Below, piece after piece: positions 7,947 to 16,115 of a DNA stretch of 64,000 nucleotides. The DNA lies in contig NZ_QKSD01000005.1 in the NCBI RefSeq assembly GCF_003234085.1, positions 62,001 to 126,000 on the forward strand, read 5' to 3'. The notes under the pieces are model-generated. The model had not been told where the DNA came from and ran no database searches. It worked only from the letters and a program-made list of their open reading frames with translations. The position numbers were made by a program, and so were the translations under genes. Position 1 is the stretch's first letter. Each line of letters begins with the position of its first letter. The stretch comes from Curtobacterium sp. MCPF17_052. GTDB lineage: Bacteria; Actinomycetota; Actinomycetes; Actinomycetales; Microbacteriaceae.

Positions 7947-8791
7947 AGCCGGTCCATCGCCGGCACGGTCCGCCACCGTCGGCGCAACCGCCAGGCGCGG
8001 TCGTCCCGCCAGGCGACGAGTGCTCCGGCGACGACGCCGAGCAGCAGCACCGCGAACGCCGCCAGACCGAGCAGCCCGACGAGGAAGAAGTCGAGCCCAG
8101 CGCCCCGTGAGGCACTGACCGCGATCGCCCCGAAGTCCCAGAACGCGTGCAGCAGCACCGGGGCGAGCAGGTTGCCGGTCAGGCGTCGCGCCAGGTACAG
8201 CGTCGACCCGAACGAGGCGGCGAACACCACCTGCACCACCGTCTGGCCGACCGGGGCCCCGGCCAGGACGTTGACGAAGTGCAGCAGCCCGAACAGGGCG
8301 CACGACGCGAGCCACACTCCGACCTCGGGCAGTCGTCGTCGCAGTCCGACCATCAGGACGCCGCGGGTCAGCAGCTCCTCGAACACCCCGACGAGCAGCA
8401 CGCCGACGGTGAGGAGCAGGAAGTAGTCCACCGACTTCCCCGCCCAGTCCACCAGCGGTAGTCGTCCGATGCACACCGCGAGGACGAGGATCGGTGCGAG
8501 CATTGTCCAGCGCGGTCGACCGCGCGTCGGGTCGACGGTCGCGATCCGCCACCAGCCGAGCGCGGTGACGACCACCACGAGGACCGCGGCGACGATCGAC
8601 TCCGGGACCACCAGGTCGTGCAGGACGCTGTCGGTCGTCAGGCCGAGCGAGTCGTAGTCGTCACTCGGGCGCGAGCGGACGATGCTGTAGGTGGCGAAGA
8701 GGACCAGCGGGGCGATGCCGACGAGCAGCGACGGCGGGACCGGCCACCACCGTCGACGGCGACGGACGGCGGGAGGTTGCACGGGGGTCAC
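7943..8791 (-). CDS. CPBP family intramembrane metalloprotease
   Basis: This 282-residue protein has seven or eight predicted membrane helices. It carries the CPBP (CAAX prenyl protease 2/bacteriocin-processing) signature: EELLTRG (Glu138-Glu139, Arg143), LLHFVN (His, Asn) and LLHAFWD (His). These residues coordinate the metal in type II CAAX-protease-like glutamic intramembrane peptidases. The natural substrate is unknown. I chose GTG at 8791 because TACAAC sits six bases upstream, and because a longer start at 8830 or beyond would overlap the divergent DtxR gene. The C-terminal tail is very Arg-rich (WRLRRRWRT), as for a cytoplasmic end. Confidence 0.82.
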   Translation of the reverse strand: MTPVQPPAVRRRRRWWPVPPSLLVGIAPLVLFATYSIVRSRPSDDYDSLGLTTDSVLHDLVVPESIVAAVLVVVVTALGWWRIATVDPTRGRPRWTMLAPILVLAVCIGRLPLVDWAGKSVDYFLLLTVGVLLVGVFEELLTRGVLMVGLRRRLPEVGVWLASCALFGLLHFVNVLAGAPVGQTVVQVVFAASFGSTLYLARRLTGNLLAPVLLHAFWDFGAIAVSASRGAGLDFFLVGLLGLAAFAVLLLGVVAGALVAWRDDRAWRLRRRWRTVPAMDRL

Positions 8792-8797
8792 CTCACG

Positions 8798-8822
8798 GTT
8801 GTACCAGGGTCCGCCGTACCAT
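8798..8822. promoter_or_regulatory. Face-to-face leaderless promoters (CPBP / DtxR)
   Basis: The 37-bp divergent gap holds TACAAC on the minus strand (8803-8798), six bases before the GTG at 8791. It also holds TACCAT on the plus strand (8817-8822), six bases before the ATG at 8829. The two -10 boxes are only 13 bp apart, so the promoters should compete, and one bound DtxR dimer could control both. Confidence 0.55.
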
Positions 8823-8828
8823 TGGCGC

Positions 8829-9524
8829 ATGCGCCTGCCCTCCCTCAGCACCATGGCGGAGGACTACGTCAAGCTGGTCTGGAAGGCCGGCGAACGCGGC
8901 GGCGAAGGGGGTCTCGCCACGCGGGACATCGCGGCCGCCCTGCACGTGTCCGCCTCGACCGTGTCGGGCAACCTCCGGAAGCTCGACCGCGACGGGCTCA
9001 TCGAGCACACGCTGTACCGCGGCGTGGTCCTCACCCCGCTGGGGCAGCAGGCTGCCGTCGCCATGGTCCGTCGGCACCGGCTCATCGAGACGTTCCTGGT
9101 CGAACGCCTCGGCTACTCGTGGGACGAGGTGCACACCGAAGCCGAGGCACTCGAGCACGCCGTGTCGGAGACGTTCCTCGACCGCGTCGACGCCGACCTC
9201 GGGCACCCCACGCACGACCCGCACGGCGACCCGATCCCCAGCGCGGACGGCGTCGTGCCGGACTCCCCCGGGGCGCTCCTCGGCACGGTCGACCCGGGCG
9301 TCTGCGGAACCGTCGAGCGGGTCTCGGACGACGACCCGGCGCTGCTGCGGTACTTCGACGAGCTCGGTGTCGGGCTGGGGACACACCTGCGGGTCGAGCA
9401 GGTGCGGGACTACGCGGGGGTGGTGGCGGTCTCGCGGCGTGACGCCGGCGGGGCGGAGGCGATGGTGGACCTCCCGGCCGCCGCTGCGACCGCCATCTGG
9501 TTGACGCCCGACGCGCCCCACTGA
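8829..9524 (+). CDS. DtxR/MntR family metal-dependent regulator
   Basis: This 231-residue protein has the DtxR three-part layout. There is a winged helix (1-70; VSASTVSGNLRKLDRDGLIE) and a dimer and metal domain with the conserved HRLIETFLVERLGYSWDEVH and LGHPTHDPHGDPIP. A C-terminal FeoA/SH3-like domain follows (GALLGTVDPGVCGTVERVSD onward). The acidic and His residues expected for metal ligands are in place (HR, E, DEVHTEAE, LEH). Such proteins bind Fe2+ or Mn2+ and repress uptake genes. Iron versus manganese specificity cannot be settled here. No transporter gene lies nearby, and the divergent gene is a CPBP protease. Confidence 0.88.
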   Translation: MRLPSLSTMAEDYVKLVWKAGERGGEGGLATRDIAAALHVSASTVSGNLRKLDRDGLIEHTLYRGVVLTPLGQQAAVAMVRRHRLIETFLVERLGYSWDEVHTEAEALEHAVSETFLDRVDADLGHPTHDPHGDPIPSADGVVPDSPGALLGTVDPGVCGTVERVSDDDPALLRYFDELGVGLGTHLRVEQVRDYAGVVAVSRRDAGGAEAMVDLPAAAATAIWLTPDAPH

Positions 9525-9826
9525 CACGCGCGTCGCGCTGACGCGCCCGCCGCGCTGACGCGCGCGGGCGGCGGCCCTCGAGATGCCGCGATCCGCGCAT
9601 CTCGGAACCTGAGATGCGCGAATCCTGCATCCGCGGCGGGGTGCCTGCGGCGTGTTGCGCTATCTCGGGAGGCACGTGCTCCGGCCCGCCGCGCCCGCCG
9701 CGCCCGCCGCGCCGGACGGCCCGCCGCGCCGGACCGCCCGTCCCGCCGGACCGCCCGTCCCGCCGGACCGCCCGTCCCGCCGGACCGCCCGTCTCGCCGG
9801 ACCGCCCGTCTCGCCGGACCGCCCGG
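9525..9826. repeat. 302-bp intergenic region with hairpins and tandem array
   Basis: I see no credible gene. Bases 9525-9570 are CG-dinucleotide-rich (GCTGACGCGC-like units). 9584-9609 contains the palindrome CGAGATGC...GCATCTCG, followed at 9613-9632 by a related half (GAGATGCGCG...TGCATC). From 9680 a run of CGCCGCGCC-like units grades into a 17-bp tandem array, listed separately. Confidence 0.6.
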
Positions 9827-9828
9827 TC
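9727..9828. repeat. 17-bp tandem repeat, six copies
   Basis: The unit CGCCGGACCGCCCGTCC starts at 9727, 9744, 9761, 9778, 9795 and 9812. The first three copies are identical, the fourth and fifth end in T instead of C, and the last diverges at its end. The array runs into the last codon and stop of the HEAT-repeat gene (stop 9829-9827). The unit length is not a multiple of three. Confidence 0.85.
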
Positions 9829-10471
9829 AGCCCTTCGCGGACCGCGTCCGCCCGAGGGCGACCTCGCGCCGGGCACGCGCGAGCGCCAGCGCCGACCCCG
9901 CGTCCGGGTCCTCGAGCAGCCGCGCCGTCTCCGCCGCGTGCTCCCGCACGTCCGGGTTCCGGTGCTCCGCCGCCGCGGCCAGCACCGGCGACGCGACGTC
10001 CGCCCCGAGCCCGGCGAGCGCACGGCTCAGCGCCAGCCGGGTCTCCGCGTCCCCGTGCCCGAGCTGCACCGCGAGCGTGCGGGCGAGTGCGGGCCGGGCG
10101 TCCTCGGGGGCGAGCAACACCGCGGCACGCCACGCGGTCCGAGCGACACCCGGGTCGACGTCGCCGAGCAGCTGCGCCACCTCCGGGTACACGGACCCGT
10201 CGCGGATCTTGGAGAGGGTGTGCAGCGCCTGGCTCCGCGCCTGCGCCTCCGGACGGTCGAGTTCGTCGAGCAGCCGCGGGACCACCAGGTCGGCGGGGAG
10301 GCGTACCAGCGCCCACGTGAGCATCTCCCGCACCTGCAGGTCCGGCTCCACCGCGCACTGCGCCACGAGGACGTCGAGCTCGTCCACGGACGGCGTGGTC
10401 CCGGCGGCCATCACCGCCCGCAGTCGGACGGCGGGACGGGGGTCGGAGAGGTACGAGGCGAGCGTCGGCAT
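9827..10471 (-). CDS. HEAT-repeat domain protein
   Basis: This 214-residue, all-helical protein consists of about five HEAT-like repeats: PAVRLRAVMAAG, LQVREMLTWALVRL, AQARSQALHTLSKI, PGVARTAWRAAVLL and AETRLALSRALAGLG, each a pair of antiparallel helices. HEAT solenoids bind proteins or, in some bacteria, tetrapyrrole or DNA partners. No catalytic motif is present. A GGAGG site precedes the ATG. The C-terminus (ALARARREVALGRTRSAKG) runs into the 17-bp tandem array, so expansion of the array could alter the last residue or stop. It is divergent from an aldo/keto reductase and has no operon partner. Confidence 0.75.
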   Translation of the reverse strand: MPTLASYLSDPRPAVRLRAVMAAGTTPSVDELDVLVAQCAVEPDLQVREMLTWALVRLPADLVVPRLLDELDRPEAQARSQALHTLSKIRDGSVYPEVAQLLGDVDPGVARTAWRAAVLLAPEDARPALARTLAVQLGHGDAETRLALSRALAGLGADVASPVLAAAAEHRNPDVREHAAETARLLEDPDAGSALALARARREVALGRTRSAKG

Positions 10472-10562
10472 GGCTCCTCCACCTCACCCCGCGCACCTGA
10501 GTGGCAGCCCGGCGAGGGGCATAGCGTGGACGAGATCGTACCAACCTGGAAGGACTCCTACC

Positions 10563-11516
10563 ATGCCCCGTATCGGCTCCAGCGACCTCACCGTCTTCCC
10601 CCTCGCCCTCGGCGGCAACGTCTTCGGCTGGACCGCGGACCAGGAGGCCTCGCACCGGGTCCTCGACGCCTACACGGGTGCCGGCGGCGACTTCGTCGAC
10701 ACCGCGGACGTGTACTCCGCGTGGGGCGAGGGCAACTCCGGCGGCGAGTCCGAGACCGTGATCGGATCGTGGTTCGCCGCGTCGGGCAAGCGCGACGACG
10801 TGACGATCGCGACGAAGGTGTCGCAGCACCCGCAGTTCCCCGGGCTGTCGGCGGACAACGTCGCGAAGGCCGCACGTGCGAGCCTGCAGCGGCTCGGTAC
10901 CGACCGGATCGACCTCTACTACGCGCACGCCGACGACCAGGACACCCCGCTCGAGGAGACGGTCCGCGCGTTCGATCAGCTCGTCCGCGAGGGCCTGGTC
11001 CGCCACACCGCGATCTCGAACTACTCGGACGAGCGCGCCGCGGAGTGGATCCGGATCGCGAAGCAGCACGACCTGGCCGTGCCGGTCGCGATCCAGCCGC
11101 ACTACAACCTCGTCAACCGCGAGCCGTACGAGTCCGACATCGCACCGCTCGCGGCGCGGGAGCACCTGGGCGTCGTGCCGTACTTCGCCCTCGCCGCCGG
11201 GTTCCTGACCGGCAAGTACCGGACGAAGGAGGACTTCGTCGGCAAGGACCGCGAGCGCCAGGTCTCCGGCTACTTCTCCGACCAGGGCCTGGCCGTCGTG
11301 GACGCCCTGTCCGAGATCGCGGCGGCGCACTCCGCCGAGATCGCCACGGTCGCGCTCGCCTGGCTGCAGGCGCAGCCGGACGTCGTCGCCCCGATCGCCT
11401 CGGCGCGCAACACGGAGCAGCTGCCGGCGCTCCTCGCCTCGGCTGAACTCGACCTCAGCACCGAGGAGCTGCAGACGCTCACCGACGTCTCGGCGGCCGT
11501 CCCCGCGGCGTCCTGA
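10563..11516 (+). CDS. Aldo/keto reductase (AKR, YghZ/TAS-like)
   Basis: This 317-residue TIM-barrel oxidoreductase uses NADPH to reduce aldehydes or ketones. Family marks include FVDTADVYSAWGEGNSGGES (catalytic Asp and Tyr), TIATKV with the catalytic Lys, RIDLYYAHADD near the catalytic His, and AISNYSDERA. VAIQPHYNLVNREPYE and APIASARNTEQL form the cofactor end. The ATG at 10563 follows a weak AAGGA site. The gene stands alone and ends at a strong terminator. The substrate is unknown. Confidence 0.88.
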   Translation: MPRIGSSDLTVFPLALGGNVFGWTADQEASHRVLDAYTGAGGDFVDTADVYSAWGEGNSGGESETVIGSWFAASGKRDDVTIATKVSQHPQFPGLSADNVAKAARASLQRLGTDRIDLYYAHADDQDTPLEETVRAFDQLVREGLVRHTAISNYSDERAAEWIRIAKQHDLAVPVAIQPHYNLVNREPYESDIAPLAAREHLGVVPYFALAAGFLTGKYRTKEDFVGKDRERQVSGYFSDQGLAVVDALSEIAAAHSAEIATVALAWLQAQPDVVAPIASARNTEQLPALLASAELDLSTEELQTLTDVSAAVPAAS

Positions 11517-11550
11517 CCGGATCACGGTCGCGCCCTGCGACCGACCGTCG

Positions 11551-11590
11551 GACGGGAGGCTCCCCACCAGCGGGTGGGGAGCCTCCCGTC
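11551..11590. terminator. Strong bidirectional terminator
   Basis: An 18-bp perfect stem (GACGGGAGGCTCCCCACC and complement) with a 4-nt loop (AGCG) separates two convergent genes: the aldo/keto reductase and the disordered membrane protein. It carries the GGGAGGC core seen in other stems of this window. Confidence 0.85.
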
Positions 11591-11609
11591 CGTCACGTGG
11601 TGCGTGCGG

Positions 11610-13643
11610 TCAGTCTCCGGTGACGGGTGGTGCGGCCGGTGGCTGCACCGAGAGCGCCGCGGCCGGGCTGCTCGACGGCGAGGCCGGGTGCTCGTCGATC
11701 GTGTTGCCGCGGATCCACGAGGTGATGAGCAGCACGAGGAGCAGGAGCACCACGATGATCGCGATCGAGCCGTAGACCAGGAGCTGCTTGCCCCGGCGCC
11801 CCTCGTTCTGCAGGCGGGCGAAGCCCTCGTTGATGAAGTTGTCGCGGTCGGCGCCGGTTGCTCCCGGGCCGTCCGCGGCGGCACCGGCCTGCGGCGCGAC
11901 GACGGCGGGCATCATCCGGGTGCTGGTGTCCTCCGGGCGGGAGGCGTCGGCGTCACGGAGCTGCTGGATCGCCTCGGTGCCGAAGAGGTCCTTGATGACG
12001 CCGGTGTCGCTCGTCTCACGGCCCTGCCACTCGGACTGGTCGATGTCCTCGGGAGCCGGGCCGTGCGCGCCGTCGACGCCGCCGTCGAGCCGGAACGACG
12101 GGTCCGTCGGAGCGGGCGTGGGCGTCTGCCAGTCCGGGATCGGCCACGCGGGGGTCGGGTCCTGACGAGGGGCGGACGACTCCGGGCCGCGCGGCTGCGG
12201 CCCGGCCTGGGCCTGGCGTTCGGGCTGGCGCTGGGCCTGGCGTTCGGGCTGGCGCTGGGGTTCGACGAGCGGCGGGACGGCCGAGCGTCGGTCGGTGTCG
12301 TCGTCCTCGGCTTCCCACCACGGGACCGCGGGCGTCGGCAGCACCGAGGGCGGTGGGACGGCTGCGGCCGAGCGCGGCGAGAACGCGGCGGTGGGGGCCG
12401 CGCCGCGGTCGTCGTCGAGGTCGTCGTCGTCGTCATGGTCGTCGACGGTGGCGAGGTCGTCGTCGGCCAAGTCGTCGTCGGCCAAGTCGTCGTCGCCGGG
12501 GGCCGTGTCGTGCACGACGACCTCGACGTCACCGGGGAACACCTCGCCGGTGCGGGCCGCGTCGTCGCTCAGGGACCAGCTCGAGCCGGAGGGGGTCGTC
12601 CGCTCATCGGTGCGCTCATCGGTGCGGTCGTGCTCGGGGACCGTGCCCTGACCGGACTGGCGGGCCGGCTCCGTCGGAACGACCGCAGCGGGCTCGACGA
12701 CCGGATCGACGACCGGCTCGGCAGCGACCGGGGCGCCCGTCGCCCAGGAGTCCGCCGCGACGAGGTTCGTGTCGAACGCGTCACGGGTCAGCGTCGTCGG
12801 GACCTCGCCGGTCTGGTCGTCCAGCAGGGACCAGTCGAACGGACGGTCGGCCTGCGGCGCGGCATCGACGTCGTCCCCGAGACGCAGGAGTTCGGTGAAG
12901 GTCGGCGGCTCGGACGTGGGCGGCAGCGCGCCCTGCACCCCGACCGGCTGCGCGTCGGGACCACCGTGGAACGCGGGCGGCACCGGCGTCCCGCCGTCAA
13001 CGCCCGCGGTCGGACGGGCACGGCCGAGCCAGTCGACGTCGTCACGACCGACGCCGTCCGGGTCGGTGCGGCGGCGCTCGTCCTCGATCGCCCGGGCCTC
13101 GGCAGCACGGAGGTCACGATCGGACCGGGCGGTGGGCAGCGAGATCGCGCGGGGGTCCGGGGCGTTCGACACCGGCGGCACGGCGGCGGGCGGCGGCACC
13201 CGGCCCGCGACACCACCCGGCAGCGCCAGCTCCTCGGGCATCGAGATGGCCTGGGTCGCCGCGGGGTCCGGCTCCGCCGCGGCATCGGCCTGCCCGTGCA
13301 CGTCGTCGGCTTGCCCGTGACGGACGTCGTCGAGCTCGTGAACGACGTCGTCGTGCTCGTGGTCGGCCTGCGGCGCGGAGGCCGGTACCGACGCGGGGGC
13401 CGTGAACGGCTCCGGCTCCGGCTGTCCCGCCTGCCGAGCGGCACGTTCAGCCTCACGACGCTCACGGCGGGACGGCCACTCCTCCTCGGTGATCGGCGCG
13501 CCGAAGATGTCCGCCGCACTGCGGAGACCGTGGAACGGAGCGTCCGGGTCGGGACCGCGCCGAGCCTCCTGTCCGTCGCCCCCGTCTTCGGGCGCGACCG
13601 ACCGGTCGGACTCGTCGCGCCCCTCCGGACGCTCCTCGGTCAC
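11610..13643 (-). CDS. Large disordered single-pass membrane protein
   Basis: This 677-residue protein starts at a GTG overlapping the pyrE stop (GTGA). About 590 residues are charged, Pro/Ala/Asp-rich and apparently disordered. Small ordered-looking islands are FHGLRSAADIFGAPITEEEW near the start, PPTFTELLRLGDDV and PFDWSLLDDQTGEV in the middle, and TGVIKDLFGTEAIQQLRDAD near residue 545. One membrane helix lies near the end (YGSIAIIVVLLLLVLLITSW), followed by a short Pro/Ser-rich tail. Internal short repeats include ADDDL three times and QRQPERQA twice. The W-containing islands look like short binding motifs, so a scaffold is possible. I do not recognise a named family. Confidence 0.7.
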   Translation of the reverse strand: MTEERPEGRDESDRSVAPEDGGDGQEARRGPDPDAPFHGLRSAADIFGAPITEEEWPSRRERREAERAARQAGQPEPEPFTAPASVPASAPQADHEHDDVVHELDDVRHGQADDVHGQADAAAEPDPAATQAISMPEELALPGGVAGRVPPPAAVPPVSNAPDPRAISLPTARSDRDLRAAEARAIEDERRRTDPDGVGRDDVDWLGRARPTAGVDGGTPVPPAFHGGPDAQPVGVQGALPPTSEPPTFTELLRLGDDVDAAPQADRPFDWSLLDDQTGEVPTTLTRDAFDTNLVAADSWATGAPVAAEPVVDPVVEPAAVVPTEPARQSGQGTVPEHDRTDERTDERTTPSGSSWSLSDDAARTGEVFPGDVEVVVHDTAPGDDDLADDDLADDDLATVDDHDDDDDLDDDRGAAPTAAFSPRSAAAVPPPSVLPTPAVPWWEAEDDDTDRRSAVPPLVEPQRQPERQAQRQPERQAQAGPQPRGPESSAPRQDPTPAWPIPDWQTPTPAPTDPSFRLDGGVDGAHGPAPEDIDQSEWQGRETSDTGVIKDLFGTEAIQQLRDADASRPEDTSTRMMPAVVAPQAGAAADGPGATGADRDNFINEGFARLQNEGRRGKQLLVYGSIAIIVVLLLLVLLITSWIRGNTIDEHPASPSSSPAAALSVQPPAAPPVTGD

Positions 13644-14191
13644 GCGGACAGCCCCAGGTCGGCCAGCCCGATCGCCGCCAGGTACGGGTAGCCGGCCGCC
13701 TCGATCTTCTCCTTGGCGCCGGTGTCCCGGTCGACGACGACGGCGACGGCGGCGATGACGGCGCCCTCGCGCTCGAGCGCCTCGGCGGCCTTGAGCGGGG
13801 ACCCACCGGTGGTCGAGGTGTCCTCGAGCACGATGACGCGCTTGCCGCGGACGTCGGGGCCCTCGACCTGACGGCCGCGGCCGTGGTCCTTGGGCTCCTT
13901 GCGGACGACGAAGGCATCGTACGAGCCGCCACGTGCCGCGGACTGGTGCAGCACGGCGCTCGCGATCGGGTCGGCGCCCATCGTCAGACCACCCACGGCG
14001 TCGACGTCCGGGACGCTCGCGATGAGTTCGGTCATGACCTGGCCGATCAGGGGCGCGACGCGGTGGTCGAGGCTCACCTTGCGGAGGTCGATGTAGTAGG
14101 AGGCCTGCTTCCCGCTGGTCAGCGTGAAGTCGCCGTGGAAGACCGCATCGGCCTTGATGTGCTCGATCAACTGCTCGCGCGCGTGGGTCAC
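13640..14191 (-). CDS. pyrE: Orotate phosphoribosyltransferase
   Basis: It converts orotate and PRPP to OMP, the fifth step of pyrimidine synthesis. The protein (183 residues from GTG at 14191) shows LTSGKQASYYIDLR, VGGLTMGADPIASAV, AFVVRKEPKDHG with the loop Lys residues, and the PRPP-binding VIVLEDTSTTGGS. I prefer the GTG at 14191 because its N-terminus matches the length of actinobacterial PyrE and a TACCCT box lies eight bases upstream. A GTG at 14230 would give 196 residues. The stop overlaps the next gene, so pyrE is translationally coupled to the membrane protein downstream. No other pyr gene is here. Confidence 0.92.
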   Translation of the reverse strand: MTHAREQLIEHIKADAVFHGDFTLTSGKQASYYIDLRKVSLDHRVAPLIGQVMTELIASVPDVDAVGGLTMGADPIASAVLHQSAARGGSYDAFVVRKEPKDHGRGRQVEGPDVRGKRVIVLEDTSTTGGSPLKAAEALEREGAVIAAVAVVVDRDTGAKEKIEAAGYPYLAAIGLADLGLSA

Positions 14192-14268
14192 GGTGGTCAA
14201 GGGTAGCGGCGACGGCCGTTCCGCGCTCACCCGGGCGCACTGTCCGGCTGCTCCGATGCCGACGCCGG

Positions 14269-14274
14269 TACGCT
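14269..14274 (+). promoter_or_regulatory. Leaderless promoter -10 box
   Basis: TACGCT lies six bases before the ATG at 14281 with no ribosome site between them, matching the leaderless pattern of other genes in this window. Confidence 0.5.
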
Positions 14275-14280
14275 CCGGTC

Positions 14281-15966
14281 ATGCCCCTCGCCCGTCCGCG
14301 GGACGGCGTCCGACCGATCGAGGCCGGCGACCGCCGCCCCCGATCCACCGTCGTCCGGGCGGTCGCGCAGGAGGCCCTCGGAGCGGTCCTCGCGCTGGTG
14401 CTCGCGGTCCTCGCCCTGCGTCACGTGCTCGCCACGGCCCGGGTGGCGCTCCTCTGGTACGACGGGGACTCGGTGCTCCTGCCGCTGGTGGCGCGGTCGA
14501 TCGCGCTCGGACAGCCGTTCGAGTGGGCGATGTCCCCGGCGCTGTTCTTCTTCCCCGAACTGCCGGTCTACCTGGCGACCGCGGCCGTGACCGCGACACC
14601 GCAGCAGGCCCTGGCGCTGAACGGCGTCCTCGTCCTGCTGGCCGTGTACGCCCTCGTCCGGGCAGCGGCGAACGAACTCATGCCGTCGGCCGGTCGCCCG
14701 GCTCGGGTCGCCGTGTCCGTGGTCGCCGTCGTCCTGCTGACCATGCTCGTGCTGACCGAGTCCTCGGCGACCGCGACCTCGCTCGAGCTGGCCTCGCTGC
14801 TCCTCACGACGACCTACTACTACGGCGCGGTGCTCGCGATGCTCGGGACCGCCGTCCTGGTCCTCCGGACGGTGCGGACCGGGCGGGCCTCCGTCCCCGT
14901 CCTCGCGACGCTCGGGCTGGTGGCGGCGCTGAGCACGGCGTCCAACCCGCTGTACGTGCCGTGGTCGGCCGGACCGGTCGTCGTGACGCTGGCACTGCTC
15001 GCGCTCGCCCGCCGCGTGCCCTGGCGACCGGCGACCTGGGTCTCGGTGACGCTGACGCTCGGTGCCGTCCTCGGGTACCTCCTGCGGATCCCGCTGCGGC
15101 CGTTCGTCTCCCTCGACCCCTCGACCTACGTGCACCCGGAGCGGGCCGGGGCGACCGCGGCGTTCTTCGCCTCGCTCACCGACGACCGGGCGGCGTCGGC
15201 GGCCGGGGACGCCGGACTGCTGCTCATGCTGCTCGGGGTGCTGCTGAGCGCCGGCGGGACGGCCTGGGCGTGGCGCGCACGGACCTCCCGGACGGTGCTC
15301 GTGGCGACCGCGCTGCCCCTGGTGACGATCGTGGCCGTGTCGGTCGGGGTGGTCGTCGCCGGCTCGGAGACACCGCGCTACCTCGAGCCGGTCGTCGCGA
15401 TGCCGCTCCTGGCCGTCGTCGCCGTGTGCGAACTCACCCGGACCGCCGTCCGTCGGACCCGGCTGCACCGACCGGTGCGCGGTCTCCGGACCGCGCTGGC
15501 GGTCGCGGCCGCCGCGGTGCTCGTCCTCGGGATCGCCGTGACACCCGGCACGGTCAGGACCGTGGCAGCGGCGCGGTACACGCCGGTGGCCTGCCTGGAC
15601 CGCTGGGTCGACGCGCAGCGGAACGAGGGTCGCGACCCGGTCGGCGTCGGTCAGTTCTGGACGGTGCGTCCGCTCGCGGCCTACGCGGAGCAGGACGTCC
15701 GACTGCTGCAGGTCCGCGACTCGTTCGACACCTACCCGTGGCTCGTCGACCTCGGCGCCTACCGGGACGCCCGCCCGGACTACGTCGTGATCGGCTCCGG
15801 GGACGTCTGGACGACCCCGGTCGAGGACTCGCTCGGACGCCCGGCGACGATCACGCACTGCACCGGGTACGACGTGTACGACTACGCGGACACCCGGGGC
15901 GCCGACGTGCTGCGGAAGCGGGTCGTCGGGTCGGCCGAGCAGATCCTGCGCGACCGCGGGTTCTGA
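14281..15966 (+). CDS. Polytopic membrane protein, possible GT-C fold
   Basis: This 561-residue protein has about ten to eleven hydrophobic segments, from about residue 30 to 420, and an extracytoplasmic C-terminal part (about 430-561). The first large loop carries LLWYDGDSVLLPLVARSIAL and FEWAMSPALFFFPELPVYLA; acidic residues in that first loop are typical of GT-C glycosyltransferases acting on lipid-linked sugars. The C-terminal part has conserved-looking GVGQFWTVRPLAAYAEQDV and PDYVVIGSGD. I see no decisive motif, so the glycosyltransferase idea is only a fold-level inference. It has its own leaderless promoter and is followed by a secreted M23 peptidase. Confidence 0.7.
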   Translation: MPLARPRDGVRPIEAGDRRPRSTVVRAVAQEALGAVLALVLAVLALRHVLATARVALLWYDGDSVLLPLVARSIALGQPFEWAMSPALFFFPELPVYLATAAVTATPQQALALNGVLVLLAVYALVRAAANELMPSAGRPARVAVSVVAVVLLTMLVLTESSATATSLELASLLLTTTYYYGAVLAMLGTAVLVLRTVRTGRASVPVLATLGLVAALSTASNPLYVPWSAGPVVVTLALLALARRVPWRPATWVSVTLTLGAVLGYLLRIPLRPFVSLDPSTYVHPERAGATAAFFASLTDDRAASAAGDAGLLLMLLGVLLSAGGTAWAWRARTSRTVLVATALPLVTIVAVSVGVVVAGSETPRYLEPVVAMPLLAVVAVCELTRTAVRRTRLHRPVRGLRTALAVAAAAVLVLGIAVTPGTVRTVAAARYTPVACLDRWVDAQRNEGRDPVGVGQFWTVRPLAAYAEQDVRLLQVRDSFDTYPWLVDLGAYRDARPDYVVIGSGDVWTTPVEDSLGRPATITHCTGYDVYDYADTRGADVLRKRVVGSAEQILRDRGF

Positions 15967-16115
15967 ACGGGCGGGTCCTGCGCGACGGGAGCCCTCACGC
16001 CTCGGTCCGGGGCACCGGGGTACGCACCCTCCACATCCCGATCTCGCGCCCGTGTCGTCCACAGCGGAGCGTCGCCGCAGGGTTCCACCTGTGGGGATGT
16101 ATAGGCTCCGTTCCG

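Noticed and set aside
9727-9828. CRISPR-like array
   Set aside because: Units of 17 bp are directly adjacent with no spacers, so this is a plain tandem repeat. No cas gene is present.
14124-16115. Upstream extension of the M23 peptidase frame
   Set aside because: It runs through the polytopic membrane gene in another frame. The signal peptide and promoter place the start at 16116.
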